A stretch of DNA of 64,000 bases from Dimorphilus gyrociliatus (Eukaryota; Annelida; Polychaeta; Dinophilidae). Shown piece after piece: positions 47,512 through 63,374 of this stretch. The stretch covers positions 2,611,404 to 2,675,403 of the forward strand of contig CAJFCJ010000007.1 of assembly GCA_904063045.1 (NCBI GenBank), given 5' to 3'. Both the position numbers and the translations under genes were made by a program. The notes beneath the pieces are model-generated. The model saw nothing but the letters and a program-made list of their open reading frames with translations. It was not told where the DNA came from and did not search any database. Every line of letters starts with the position of its first letter. Within the stretch, counting starts at the first letter, position 1.

Positions 47512-49229
47512 TTAAATGTTTCGCTTTTGTAAGTGTAAGTACATTCCATTCTCTGTTCTCATAACAACACTCATTTTCCTTTTTACTGGAACAGTCTCGT
47601 CCAATGTGAATTCAAATCTTCTTAAGATACGAGCAGTAATTACTCTCAATTCGTCCATAGCGAAGTTCTGACCAATACAATTTCTTGGTCCAGCCGAAAA
47701 TGGGCAAAATGCGTAAGGATCTCGATGTTTGTTATTCTCAGGTAAAAACCTTTCTGGATCGTAAATTTCTGGTGTTTCCCAAACGTGAGGATTGTTATGT
47801 AAACTCCAAAGTGCTATTTCTATGACACAACTTTTCGGCAGAGTAACTCCTTTGATTGTTAAAGGTGAGTTTAACTCTCGAAGAATAGACGGTACCGGGG
47901 AGTGAAGTCGAAGAGCTTCTTTTATACATCTAGTTGTATATTCAAGTTTATCCATATCTTCCCATAATATTTCATCACTATCTCTATCTTCAAGTAATTC
48001 GTCAACCTCCATTCTGCAACGTTCTTGAAATTTTTTATGCACAGCTAATGAATATATAATCCATGTTAGAGCACTTGAAGTAGTATCGTGTCCTTCGAAT
48101 AGGAACGTGTCAACTTCACATCGAATATCATAATCAGTCATTCCTTTTCCTTGTTCATCACGTGCCATGAGAAGGATATCTAAAAAGTCTTGATATCTTC
48201 CTCTACCTTTCAGAGCTTTTTCTCCTTCAGTCTCCAAGACTTTCTTCCGTTTTTGTATTATTCCATCAGTAATGCCGTGAACGTAGTCGCAAAGTTTATT
48301 AAATTTCCTACCAGCCGAAGTCCAATAGAAAATACTATCAGGAAAAAACCACGGACTCATGGATCTATCAGTCCATATTTGGCATAATTCGTTGACAGCC
48401 ATAACGTAAGGATTTGTTTTCCTATTATGGTTTACAGTAATATTAAACATAGTCTTAATAAAGTGATCGTTGTTTACATACCCTTCCTTTTGTATGGTAT
48501 TTTCATAAGACATAGCGCAACGAAGCATAATGTCTAGGGTACATTGACTAATATTGGATGTAAATTCGAAACTTTCACCAGAATTGGAACAGTTCTCCAT
48601 TTTCTCCTAAAATTTTTAGTTATATTTAAAATAATGTCTTTAAGTTATTAATATTGGCTTACCAATAATAAATCAGTCGCCTGATTATTAACTTTCATGT
48701 AAGGTTTTAATATTTCAAAATGAAATGCTGGGGTTAAAAGTCTTCTCGATCTAATCCATCTTTTTCCATCAGCAAATAAAAGGCCAAGACCCAACCATTT
48801 TATTCCAAAGTAATAAGGTGTACCAGGCTTAAGAGGTTTAGGATGACTCGTTTTCAGAATAATCTTTGCAGTTTCGGGATGATACACAGCTATGATTGGA
48901 AAAAATTTTGTCATCCAGACTGATCTCCAAAATGGAAAGATTTTCATCTGTTTCAGAAAATTCATTAATAAAATAGAGTAAACTTTTCGAAACGATCATA
49001 CTTTTTCCATTATATATAACAAACCAGCTTCGTTAAGACCTGGAAATTTGAAAACTTCACCAAAAATTCCCTGTTTGTTGTCCGGAATATGTTTCATAAT
49101 GGACCGTTTCTTGGAACCAGAGTTGTACAACGAAATAATTTCAACAGAGACATACGTAACAACGATTGCAACGGCAGCGCTTGCTCCAACTAAAATCGTT
49201 GTTGTAGGACTTAAATTTATTGTGTTCAT
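47512..49229 (-). CDS. CYP4: Cytochrome P450, family 4 (CYP4-like)
   Basis: CYP4 enzymes are microsomal monooxygenases that mostly omega-hydroxylate fatty acids. Three exons (49002-49229, 48663-48947, 47512-48606) give 535 aa. An N-terminal membrane anchor (about 10-32) leads into the catalytic domain. Signatures: GLGLLFADGKRWIRSRRLLTPAFHF, the CYP4 I-helix EVDTFLFEGHDTTSSAL with the Glu that can bind haem covalently, KEALR (ExxR), PERF, and the haem loop FSAGPRNCIGQNFA with its cysteine. Everything needed for activity is present. The last exon of 1095 bases holds most of the fold. The subfamily cannot be told. Confidence 0.95.
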
Positions 49230-50000
49230 ATCTCCGCAAAATCTGTCTCTTAAGAAAGAGGTACCGCTATTTATAAGCCAATTTTTTTGACCTTTATAGA
49301 AAAGTCTGGTTCACTATTCCTCATTTTCAGGAATTTGGCATAATTTGGTGACCTTGAAAAGAATTGAAGAAATAGATATAAACTTATTCTTATATAATTG
49401 AATATAAATCATGTATAAATTCACGATTTGTGAAATAAAATAACTATTTTACAGTGTGTACCTAATTTACTTTGAAGAATAAATAAGAAGTTTAGTAAAC
49501 TGTTCTAAATTCCATAAATTTTACTATAGTCTTGTTATTCCTAAAACTCGTTAATGTAGTCTGAAAATATCTATGAAAAAAAAGGAAAAAACAACAAAAG
49601 TGGTAATATTTTGGTTTCTCAATAGTGTACTTAAAACTAAAATTGAAATATACTATATAAAACATTTAATTTTTACTATACTCAATAGATGGCGTATAAT
49701 ACCTGTATTATATTTCTGTGTAAGAACGTAAGAATAATTTTTATATTTGGGTATTAAGTTTTCGTACCTTATTGTCTTTTGTTCTTAATGTTTAAAGAAA
49801 AAAGGGACGAAAAAAAAGAATAATAAATAATTTCCTCGGAATCCAAATAATCAACAACAGAAATGGAGAAAAAACTGAATTTAACTATTATTTTTTTTTA
49901 GCTACTTTGAATAGAGAAACTGATCATGTACAATTATCAATTAGACATAAAATATAAACATAATTTCTTATATATAAAGTATGCTTTGTAATTATATTTT
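49230..50000. other. Intergenic interval CYP4 promoter / FAM91A1 3' end
   Basis: These 771 AT-rich bases contain one ATAGATGGCG element (49685-49694). Nothing else was recognised. Confidence 0.35.
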
Positions 50001-53616
<3,616 letters not shown>

Positions 53617-55289
53617 ACCGCTACGTTAATTGGAGTGTCAATTCCCTTTATAATTTTTTTCAACAAATTTTCATTACTGGACTCAATTTTCGTGTTTTGT
53701 TTATCGCAGTGTCAAACTTCCGTTTCCGGTTTTAAAAGGCTGACATCGATTCCAACATATCGAAGAAATTCGATCATAAAGCTCACTCGATATTATCCGA
53801 TATGTAATATGAAAGTAAATTTTTCAATTTGTTTATGACATTAAACCCTTCCCTTCAACAACACGGAACTTGAACAATGAAAATCAATATAATTACATAT
53901 TTTCAAAATCTTTAAACTTTGTAACAAAAAAATTGAAGACATTTTTCAAAATTTATCATTTTTTTCACCTACTTTTTAGTAGTCAAAGTTACAATACTTA
54001 ATAAATTATTGTTGTTTATCGTTTGTTGAGTACAAATAATAATAGAAAATATGAATATTTTAATAATAGAAAAAACTGGTAAAAAAATCAATTTAAAGAG
54101 AAATGCCAATATTAATATATAAAGTTCTTCTAAATACATTAATTCTTGAATTTAAATGCCGGATATCAGTAATAAAATTCAAATAAAACATTCTTTGTTA
54201 AACAATGTAAATTTACTGATATACTTTAATTTGTGTTATAAAATATTATTGAATAATATAGATATTTTTTACAAATTGTCTATTCTTCTATTTTAGTAAT
54301 CAATTGTTTAATAATTGATTTATAAGTATCAATGAAAATGTTTATGATATTTTCCCCTCGATTCATTTCTATTTTTCTTCCACTGTACACAGTGTTCTTG
54401 AGTAATATTCTCAATATAATATCTTGAAATGGGGGCAAATATTTGGCTATTAATAATCGTGTTCATATTGCTCTCATTTTTGAATTTAATCAACTAAAAA
54501 GAATGTCAAAAAAATAAAGATTATGTTACAAATGAGAATGTTTTATATTTTATATAAAAGTGAAAGGGTGAAAACCAGTCTAATTCGGAAAAGTTGAAAT
54601 AGACTACTCAACACTTTCTAAATATTTTAAACATTATAGAAACATTGATAATCTATATACTGTATATAGATAATATAGCTAGACTAAGAAAGTAGAATCC
54701 AATAAGATATATTTTATTCAATTAAATTAGAAAATGAAACTCAAAATGTCTTTATCATTGTTTTATAGAAAAAGCTAAAGCTTTTGTATTCAATTCTGGA
54801 TGAAGGTTTTTAAATTTTTACCAATTTTGTTTTGGTTACGGTAAAAATCTAATCAATAGTGTTGAGAAATTCGCAAATAGCCATTCTTAAGGGCTCGCTG
54901 CATTGCCCAATGTGTGTTTGAATAACAAGAAATTTAGCTGACATATAAGAAAATTCACTTTGTTCTCAGAATATTAAAAGTTTATATCCAGTCGATTCTG
55001 TTATTAAATTAGCACAACTATAAAAAGGAAATAAGGTAAATTTTAAGTCCTAAGTAAAACTTTAGTAGTATTACAAATTGAACATTTAGCTGAATGAGTT
55101 TCCTTATGTTAAATTATAGGTAAATACATTCAATTAATCAATTTCTCTAGTTTATCAAGAGTTGCTCTGCAGTTTGACGTATCCAAGGATACTAGAAAAC
55201 AATATCGAATTTTTCCTGAATAGCTTTTCCTCTAGAACAACATCCATAATGTGCAATTGCTTTGAATTATTTCATAAATCCTTTTAGTT
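53617..55289. other. Longest intergenic interval, very AT-rich
   Basis: These 1.67 kb lie between divergent starts. Composition is strongly AT with homopolymers. An interrupted palindrome TCTATATACTGTATATAGA sits at 54652-54670. The bases just before 55290 end in CCTTTTAG, so the downstream gene probably has a 5' UTR intron with its first exon somewhere in this interval. No open frame with protein character was found. Confidence 0.45.
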
Positions 55290-56604
55290 ATGGAAATTGA
55301 TAAAGAGGATTTTTCAACTTATAATGGATTAAATAAAAAAAAGTCAAAGTTAATTTTACACGTAGATTTGAGAAATACTATATTAGTAGCCGACAGTGTA
55401 ACCTCAACGACGGTTGAGCAGGGCCTCAACTCTTATATGACATGTGTTGCCTGGGGTAAAGTGAACGAGAATTCCGAATGGAGATGGATTAATGATAAAC
55501 TCAGTGTCGAACCTCCAGATTCAAATGCAATAAGCTATTATTCTTATCTCGAAAGTAAATTAGTACGAAATGCAAGGAATAGAGCTGCCTTACGAAAAGC
55601 TACAGGAGATTTTACACAAACACCAATTGGATCTCAATTTTATGATATATTTGAAAAACATAGAAAAATCTTAGAATGGAAACATAATAACGTACAGTAT
55701 TTAACTTTGGCTAACTCATATCACTACGCCTTACCATCATTTCTGGAGTGCTTGTATAAGCTGCAGGAAGACAAACGAGACTACTCTGTGATAATTCGAA
55801 CGTATGGATTGGATGCTAGGAACATGCTCAAAGCATTACATTCGACTACCAAAGGTAACCATCCGAGCTTTAAAAGTGTGTATATAATGGAATTATTCTA
55901 AATAATTTATCTGCTTTCTTTCCTTTCGGTTATAGTAATATTCAAAGTCTATTAATAGAATGAACTAACACTTTATATGAATCGATAATTGAAGCGTTAA
56001 CAATATCTATTCTAGTTAAGCAAAGATCAATAACATTGAAATCATTTAAAAGCTAAACTTAAGCATAATTTTTGAAAGTCTTGATCAAAAATAATTCCAT
56101 TATCTACCTTGAGACGAACTAAACTTGTCGGTAGCACTGGAACCAGGTTCTATAAGGAGGGAAGGTGATGATATTTTCGTTGAGTATGGTAATAGAACAA
56201 TGATAAACTGCAGGGAAATTTATAACTTTTGGACAGAATGGAATGGTATTTGCGCTTATGTGGACGATTTTCATTTTTGGCAGGAATCCGATTATCATTT
56301 TCGATCTGGCAAACCTCTATATCTTGATTTCAATGATCCAACTATACATCATATATTTTTTGATGACAACGCTAGATATGGAGATAGTCATAGCGTTGTA
56401 GACGCTCGACAACTTATAGGTTCACAGTCAAAGAGTCTCAATAGAGAGTCTTTGAACAAATTACATAATTCTGTGATAGTTCAAGCTGATTTACTAAGTG
56501 CCATATCAGATCGAAATTATTTTATTAATAATATTAAAATGTGTGAAGAAAATTATGAAAAATTACTTCAAGAATATAAGAATGATTCATCTTATCTTCA
56601 ATAG
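55290..56604 (+). CDS. HAD-like protein with altered catalytic motif, unknown function
   Basis: Two exons (55290-55854 and 56135-56604) join in phase to 344 aa. The N-terminal strand LILHVDLRNTILVAD places D26 where HAD motif I has its nucleophile, but the second acid of DxD is R28 (DLRNT). Further on are a SYHYALPSFLECLYKL helix, a Thr/Arg block VIIRTYGLDARNML and motif-IV-like HIFFDDNARYGDSH (D265, D266). This resembles an uncharacterised animal HAD-like family. The nucleophile Asp and the distal acids are kept, so metal binding is plausible, but classical phosphatase acid/base chemistry is not. The 280-base intron could hide a further exon. Confidence 0.65.
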
Positions 56605-56958
56605 AATCACATACATATAAAATTATACTATTTTTCGGCACACTGCAGCAATATAAAGATATTTATGCAGTATATTCCAGTAGATATACTGTATATAATA
56701 TATTTTAAAAACTACTATATATTCACTTCATATTGTAGAACTGTTATAGTAAAGATACTTTTTCTTATTATAGTAAAAGGCGAAATATTAAAAAATCAAT
56801 CCATATGAAAAGTAGATTAATTAAACACAAAAATAATTATTTAATTTGTTAATTTGACAAACAATTAAAATGATTTATATTAGTCACTTAGTCTAATATA
56901 AGTCACTTAGAAAATGATCAAAGAAGAAGAGAGAATTGCAAAGCCTTCTGCAGCTGAA
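56605..56958. other. Convergent 3' interval
   Basis: These 354 AT-rich bases between facing genes include another GATATACTGTATATAA tract (about 56683-56700). Nothing else was found. Confidence 0.35.
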
Positions 56959-58981
56959 TTACAGTCGCTTATATTTACAAATCCCTGAAATCCAACATTG
57001 ATTCACTTTAACGTCAAGTAATGACTTTGGCTCTGTTATGATATCTTTATCTACAACGACGAAGTCGGCTAAATATCCAACTTTTAATTGACCTAAATCG
57101 TGCTCTCTTCTCGTTGTATATGCTCCGTCTGTTAAATATCAGTTTTTGTCAATTTATTGAAAAATGAACATACTAATAAATATTGGCACTAACTTTTTGT
57201 GTATAAATCAACAGCCTCCCTAATAGTCAAACATTCTTCTGGCCTTTAAAAAAGTTCAAAATAATAAATTTCTAAGAAATTCATATAACACTTACTTATG
57301 AACTTCTGTGCTAGTCCTACTACCGAGAGGTCTAAAAATTGCATCATACATGCCCCAAAAAGGGTTCCAATGTTCGACCGGACTATCGGAACCTCCAGCG
57401 CAAACGATTCCCTCTTTCATCAAAGTTTTCCATACATAGGCGTATTCTAAGAGAGGTTTAGGTAAACGAAGATGTAACCAGGCAGTATCGGTGGGTAAAA
57501 ATGGCGGTTGAATATTAGCAATAACTCCTTGTTTACGCATTCGAGGTAATAAGTCTTTTCTTAAAATCTGATATTCCATATAAATTCGAGTAATGTAAAA
57601 GAAATAGCAATTAAAATAGTCTTTACCTGACAATGAGTGAGGATAGGACGTTTGTTGGGATCAACTCCAACAGTTTCCAAAGCAGTTAATGCTGCATCTG
57701 CAGCTGCATCCCCTATAACATGTATTTCTAAACGATATCCAGCAGCTGTCACTTCACGAACCGCAGTATTCAACTCATCCTATAGTAAATTTATTTTCGT
57801 GTATCTATTTCCTAATTCTTCAACTGATCAATAATTATTAAAATAAAAACCTGTGACATTAATAGTAATCCTTTGTTTTTCTCATCATTTATATAATGCA
57901 TACTCATTGCTGCCGAAGATCCACCAAGAGAACCGTCACAAAAAATTTTTATCCTATCGCAACTTAGTAAATTCCCTAGAAAAATTTAAAATATCAAGGC
58001 ACATTTTCAATAAAGTTCTACTCTAAGTGTTTCCCTCTTACCGTATTGTTCTCCAGGGTATTTAGGAAGATTTTTTGATAAGCTTGAATAATATGAAGCC
58101 ATAAAAACTCTTATAGATAATTCCTTATTCCTTTCTATTGTGCATAATTCATTCCAAGAGGCGGCCTCATTAGAGTGTACAGAAGTTAAACCGGATTCTA
58201 AACAATTTTTCAATCCAATCTACATGATTATAATTATTAGGATGATGCGATTAGAGTCGTATTACATGGAACGTACTTTAAGGAATTTTATTAATGATTC
58301 CGGTTTCGAAATTGATTTCAGAACAATTGCCATAACAGGGTTGATTGCGTTCTCTCGGAGAATACCTGTAAGTTCTCCATTCGAATCTCTATCCAATGTT
58401 CCACCTTCAGGATCTTTTATATCCCGATTATAGCCTATCAAAATTGTTAAGATAATTTTAATAACTACACTCTATTATCAATATTGATGGGAACCTGCCA
58501 ATTTTAAAGCTGTTTTATTAACAACTGCAATATGATGACATATTCGATAGGCAAAAATAGGTTTATCTGATATCACATCTAAATCTTGCGAATTTGGCAG
58601 TCGTCCAAGTTTTTCCTGCTCCCACCCAGCGCAAAAAATCCATTCGGCATTAGGATTTTTTTTACAATAATTTGCAATTCTCTCCTGCATTTCCTTAATG
58701 GAGGAGCAGTTATTCAATTCGCAACTCCATATCTCTCGACCTATATTCGAAACGTGTATATGCGAATCATGCAATCCGGGTAAAATTCTTTGTCCACCAA
58801 TATCTATACTATTTGAAATTGTTAAACCGGATAAATCAGGTTTACCCACTCCAATTCTCTTAATATAACCAGAAATTTCATCAAATAGCATCCATTCAAA
58901 ATCAGTTTCGGAGTCCGAATTATAAATTTTAGCATTAAATATGCAAATTAATTTCTCTGTGTAATGGAATGCATTCGACAT
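56959..58981 (-). CDS. YtcJ-like amidohydrolase
   Basis: This is a metal-dependent hydrolase of the amidohydrolase superfamily, YtcJ/formamide-deformylase type; the substrate is unknown. Eight exons give 530 aa: 58495-58981, 58277-58434, 58042-58219, 57851-57975, 57627-57779, 57296-57567, 57194-57243 and 56959-57128. The metal pair is in LPGLHDSHIHV. Later blocks: YNRDIKDPEGGTLDRD, IKIFCDGSLGGSSAAM, LEIHVIGDAAADAAL (His), PILTHCQ (His), CAGGSDSPVEHWNPFWGMY (Asp) and the closing GQLKVGYLADFVVVD. All metal ligands expected for the family are visible. No signal peptide is evident. Family is firm; role is open. Confidence 0.88.
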
Positions 58982-59362
58982 TTCAATAAGAACAAATTAC
59001 GATTTCAACTTATGTCGAAAAAAACGGGAGGCCCTCGGACAAAGGTAAAGGAAAGTAAAATACTCTTTTAAAAAAAACTGGTACAATCATTTGGCCGACT
59101 CAGAAAAGAGAATAAGTTAATTTTGTCATACTTTTCATAAAGATTAAACATTTAAAGTAGTAAGTTATTGGAGTCTGTGAGAATATAACGTACTTTTATA
59201 GGCTATAAATGAGTTATTGACAATTTAGAGTTTGTTGTCTCTTTTATAATTTACGGATAGTTCGCAAGATGGCAGTCAACGATAGTTTTGTTTACATCTG
59301 TTTCCAAGCGCCTAAAAAGCTTTATCAATTCCTTATTATTGTCGTTGATTTATTCGTATAGA
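58982..59362. promoter_or_regulatory. Divergent amidohydrolase / CCDC83 promoter
   Basis: These 381 bases between divergent starts contain AAGATGGCAG near 59268. This resembles both YY1 and CTCF cores and lies about 90 bases before the CCDC83 ATG. Nothing else stood out. Confidence 0.35.
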
Positions 59363-61305
59363 ATGCCCCCAAAGAAGAAAAAGGGAAAAAAGGGTAAGAA
59401 GAAGAAGGAAAAAGCACCTCAAAAGACTTGGGAAGAGGCACTTTTGGAATATCAGTTTGTTTTACTTAAATTTCAATTATTAAAGATCATATATACAATT
59501 TTGTGTTTCCTTTGTGTTCTCTTTCCACAGTATTAGTTTGATAGAAAAACGAATTGATGACACTAGATACGAACTTCGAGGACTCGAAGAAAAGAATGAT
59601 AGGAACAAACAGAAGGTAAAGATATTTGATAAATTTTTTAATTATCACTCATATCACATGTTCACATAAGTTCTTCTTTAATAGATTGAACGTTTGACTG
59701 AAGAAAGAGATGAACACTCTAGGAATTTACTTGCTGAAGCGAAAGTTTATGAAAGAGAGCTTTCAGAACAGGAAATTGTTACAGAAGAACAAGTCATTGC
59801 AGTTATGAAGGATAAATATAAAAGTGAAGAAAAGGAGAAAGCAGATATAAAGAGTAAGGACATTTTTCAATCGGAAAATCTAATAATCTTACCCATTTTT
59901 TTCATTGTTCCCCTCTCTTTTTCTCTTTCTCTGTCTTCTAAATTACAGATCTTAAGAGTGCGTATGCTCGTATTGAAACCGAAATAATTAAAGTTCAAAA
60001 AGATGTAAGTAGGAATCTAGTTCGATTCGTTTTCTATTCTAAAAACTTATTTATTAGGTTGACTACTGGACTGAGTATAAGAATAAAGGTCAGTCGGATC
60101 ATAGTAAACAAATAATGCTATTAGAACAAGAGATTAAAGATATGGAAGAATCGTTTGATGAAATGGAGCGTTACCTGCACGTCAGTCACGAGAGGGCAAC
60201 GAGAGATTTACAGCTAACTGTTCGATCAGAGATAGAAAAGCAGAAAGAAGTTGCTACAGAGGTTAAACTCTATTTAATGCTTAGAGTACTCTTAATCTTT
60301 TATTCGATTTTAGAAAGCAATGGCTAAATTAGACAAGGACAGCCGTCTAGAAGTAATTGATAATGATTGGCTGAGAAAGGAAGTTGATATACATAAACAC
60401 GATGCTGACAATGCAGCCGTAGAAGTTGAAGAATTAGAAAAGGATAATATAAGAATAATGGAAGAACTCTTCCAATGCCACAGAGATGATTTAAAAATAT
60501 CTCAGTATGTCTAAAACACAAAAAAAAGGAAATAATCGTATTCTATATAGCTTTGTTAATTATTATTCTTATTTAAATAGGAGGTTTTATCTTACTCAAT
60601 TTGAAGATGGTGAAAATCTTGATGAACGAAGTCTTTTAGAAATCGATTTACAAGATTTATCGATCCATGACGCTAAACGCGGTAGTCAGCATGAAATTAA
60701 ACCATGTAATTAATATTAACTATTCAAAGAACTAATGCCATAATAAAGATTTAAATATTGCAGGGACGGAAGAGAATTTAACTCAAAAAAATATTACCCA
60801 AAAGCTTAAAAGACTGTTCACACCTGTGGAAGATGATAGAGAAAGCGATTGTAAGTTCTTTTTGTGATTATTTCAAAAGTTGTTAATACAATATAAATCA
60901 TATTAAAGATGATGGAGATAATAAAGATGGAGAGGAGAGCGACGATGAAGATCCTTTTGGCAATTATTTTCAATTTGATGACGAAGATTTTGATGTAAGC
61001 TATATAATAAAATTAACTTTTAGATTACAATCATCTCGTATTCACGACTATAGGATTATCTTCAACTCGGCCCAGTCGAATTGAAAATGCTACAAGTTGT
61101 TGGCTCAAAAATGCCTATTTATAAACCGAAAACACCATCCGCCGATGAGGTGAGATAAAAATTGATCAATTCCTTAAAATACTGACTGTTACTGATTACT
61201 AATACAATATTTGTTCTATAGATAAAATCTTTGGATTACAAGCCAGAAAATTGGCCTATTTCATCAACCATGTTAAAGAAGGCTTTGACAGGTGGTGCTA
61301 CCTAG
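59363..61305 (+). CDS. CCDC83: Coiled-coil domain-containing protein 83 (CCDC83)
   Basis: CCDC83 is a testis- and cilium-associated coiled-coil protein of unclear molecular role. Eleven exons give 424 aa (human 413): 59363-59454, 59531-59615, 59685-59853, 59949-60004, 60058-60261, 60314-60504, 60581-60705, 60764-60850, 60909-60994, 61054-61149 and 61222-61305. After a Lys-rich start (MPPKKKKGKKGKKKKEK), TWEEALLEYQ begins the coiled coil. Family blocks are YWTEYKNKG, LDKDSRLEVIDNDWLRKEVDIHK, DLKISQRFYLTQ and, near the end, DYLQLGPVELKMLQVVGSKMPI. All junction phases agree. The stop is 89 bases from the stop of the facing hydrolase. Confidence 0.93.
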
Positions 61306-61394
61306 AATTCCACCATCGTATATTCAATAAACTTGCGTTTGAGAGTTTAGATTTCGAAATAAATACATTTATTCTCTATTATTTAACAAAACAA

Positions 61395-62651
61395 TCATTT
61401 AGTAACATTCTTAAGGCATTCGTAAGCAGCGTTAAACAATTGTATAAATCTAGGGTCATCTCCTCTCGAGTATATTGTTGCGTAGTTTGTTAAATAAGCA
61501 AAGACTAATTCATTTTCTTTATCAGAGAATAAAGATTGACCACCAGCTCCCGAATGTCCATAGACTTTTTTTCCGCTTAAATTGGTTATGAAAAATCCAT
61601 GGGAAAAGAAGATTTTCACCTTAACAAGTATATTTTCACCGTCAGAAACAGGGGTTGTTATTAGATCTAATGTTTCGTTTTTAAGAATCTTTCCTGCTTC
61701 TAATAGAGAAAAGAATTTAGTCATACTACTGGTTGTAGAAAAACCTAAGCAACAGGCATCTGGAGCTCTTCTTTTATTTGGATTATTTACTGAATAATCT
61801 TCTAAATACATTGAAGGATATTTAACTGATTTTGCTAATGGGCTATTGGGATTAAGAAGGAGGCCAAAAGAAAGTTCTCGATACACGTGTGCATCGCTCC
61901 TTAAAAGTTCTGATGATAAAATTGGTATGCGCTCCATTCTCGTGGTCCTGTAATTTTCTTCATATGGTAGTCCAATAAAAGTGTCCAGGTTGTGTGGTAT
62001 TCCTATCTCTTCTCTAAAATATTGTGATAAGCCTCGTCCCTTGTTATCAACTCTCCTAACAATCAAATGCAAGAGTGCCCCATAAGTGAAAGCATGGTAG
62101 GCATGATCTTTACCAATTCTACAAGATGGTTCTTGATCCTCAAAGATTTTTTCAACAGCTTTAGGATTAACAATGAGATCTTCAGGATCGTAATTCTGGT
62201 CTACTAAAAATAGACAGGACCTATGAGTCAAAATATCACCAATTGTGATATCCTTTTTGCCATTCTTGGCAAATTCCGGCCAATACTTTGATACTGTATC
62301 ATCTAAAGACAATTGTTTTCTCTCGACCATATGCAAAATAATTGTAGCACCATACATCTTGGTACTAGAGAACAAAAGAGATAAAGTGTCAAAGTCCCAT
62401 TCAAGCAAAGAATCCTTATCAGCATAACCCCCAACAATATTAACCACTTCTTTTCCTTTATGGCGAACAGAGAAAGACGAACCCTTAATTTCACCTGCTA
62501 AAACTAACTCCTTAAATTTTTCCCCAACTTGTTCCCAACCTTTTTCAATTCTCATCTTAACGCTTGTTACTGGCGCTGGTTTTTCTTTCGTATAGTAGTT
62601 ATAAACGCCTATCGCAATTATTGCAAGCAAAACTGGCTTCACAAAACCCAT
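61395..62651 (-). CDS. Beta-lactamase-fold serine hydrolase (LACT/LACTB-like)
   Basis: One exon encodes 418 aa of the class C beta-lactamase-related family (worm lact genes, animal LACTB relatives), which are serine proteases or esterases, not antibiotic-resistance enzymes. A membrane anchor (about 4-20) is followed by the catalytic domain. The Ser-xx-Lys motif is SSTK (S95, K98). The second motif is YHAFTYG (Y185), with Ala where bacterial enzymes often have Asn, as is common in the animal group. VYGHSGAGG (about 375) stands for the third motif. The N-terminal anchor suggests an ER or mitochondrial membrane enzyme. It has no intron, unlike most neighbours. Confidence 0.88.
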   Translation of the reverse strand: MGFVKPVLLAIIAIGVYNYYTKEKPAPVTSVKMRIEKGWEQVGEKFKELVLAGEIKGSSFSVRHKGKEVVNIVGGYADKDSLLEWDFDTLSLLFSSTKMYGATIILHMVERKQLSLDDTVSKYWPEFAKNGKKDITIGDILTHRSCLFLVDQNYDPEDLIVNPKAVEKIFEDQEPSCRIGKDHAYHAFTYGALLHLIVRRVDNKGRGLSQYFREEIGIPHNLDTFIGLPYEENYRTTRMERIPILSSELLRSDAHVYRELSFGLLLNPNSPLAKSVKYPSMYLEDYSVNNPNKRRAPDACCLGFSTTSSMTKFFSLLEAGKILKNETLDLITTPVSDGENILVKVKIFFSHGFFITNLSGKKVYGHSGAGGQSLFSDKENELVFAYLTNYATIYSRGDDPRFIQLFNAAYECLKNVTK

Positions 62652-63374
62652 AGCTTTAACTTCTCGAGGATTGCTTTAAACTGAATAGTAGTTTTTCAGT
62701 TGTATTAGACAATCTGCTTTTGAACTTTAAACTTATTTATTTATACTCAATCGTTGTCGCCACCTATTGAGAGATAAAACTGTACTAGTTGATACTCACC
62801 GAACCTTCTATGAAACTGTGGCGAAAATAGTCATTCAATCGAGTACTCATTAATATCGACCTACTATTATACTAATACATATTATTATATATATATACTG
62901 TATCTATATATACTTCATGTATGATTCCTACAACATTTTTACAACCGTTTTAGTGATGAGCAGAAAAGCTTGACTTATCTAATTTAGCGAAGTAGTCTTT
63001 AATCTAAATTTAAATAATTTCTGCATAAACTACGCCGATAAAAAGCTTGCCGATTAAGTGTAATATCGAAAGAATTGTGTCACTTTTACTCTATTTAGTA
63101 TGGTCTAATAATAGTAAGATAACCAGTGCAAAAGGTTAAAATATATGGACGATACATATGGTGCTGTTAGAACAAGTTGTGAACCTGATTTATTACTTTA
63201 ATTAAAATTATATACAATCTCATAGAGGACATTGCCCTGATAGAATATAGATTAAAAAAGGGAATAGTTGACAAGAAGAGAAACAGTATCAAATTATTCT
63301 TTGAGATTGTTCTTTGATATGTTAAAATATCCCTCTATTGATTTAATATATTTATTATCTTAGTTAAGTTAGTT
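62652..63374. other. Intergenic interval, hydrolase promoter / LDLa-Ly6 3' end
   Basis: These 723 AT-rich bases include a GTCGCCACCTATTG element near 62756 (CTCF-like on the minus strand) and TA-rich alternation with TATACTGTAT near 62893. No coding sign was found. Confidence 0.35.

Noticed and set aside
61395-62651. Bacterial contamination or recent transfer of the intronless hydrolase
   Set aside because: Codon use and AT content match neighbours, and the Y-H-A motif with N-terminal anchor is typical of animal LACT-like proteins.
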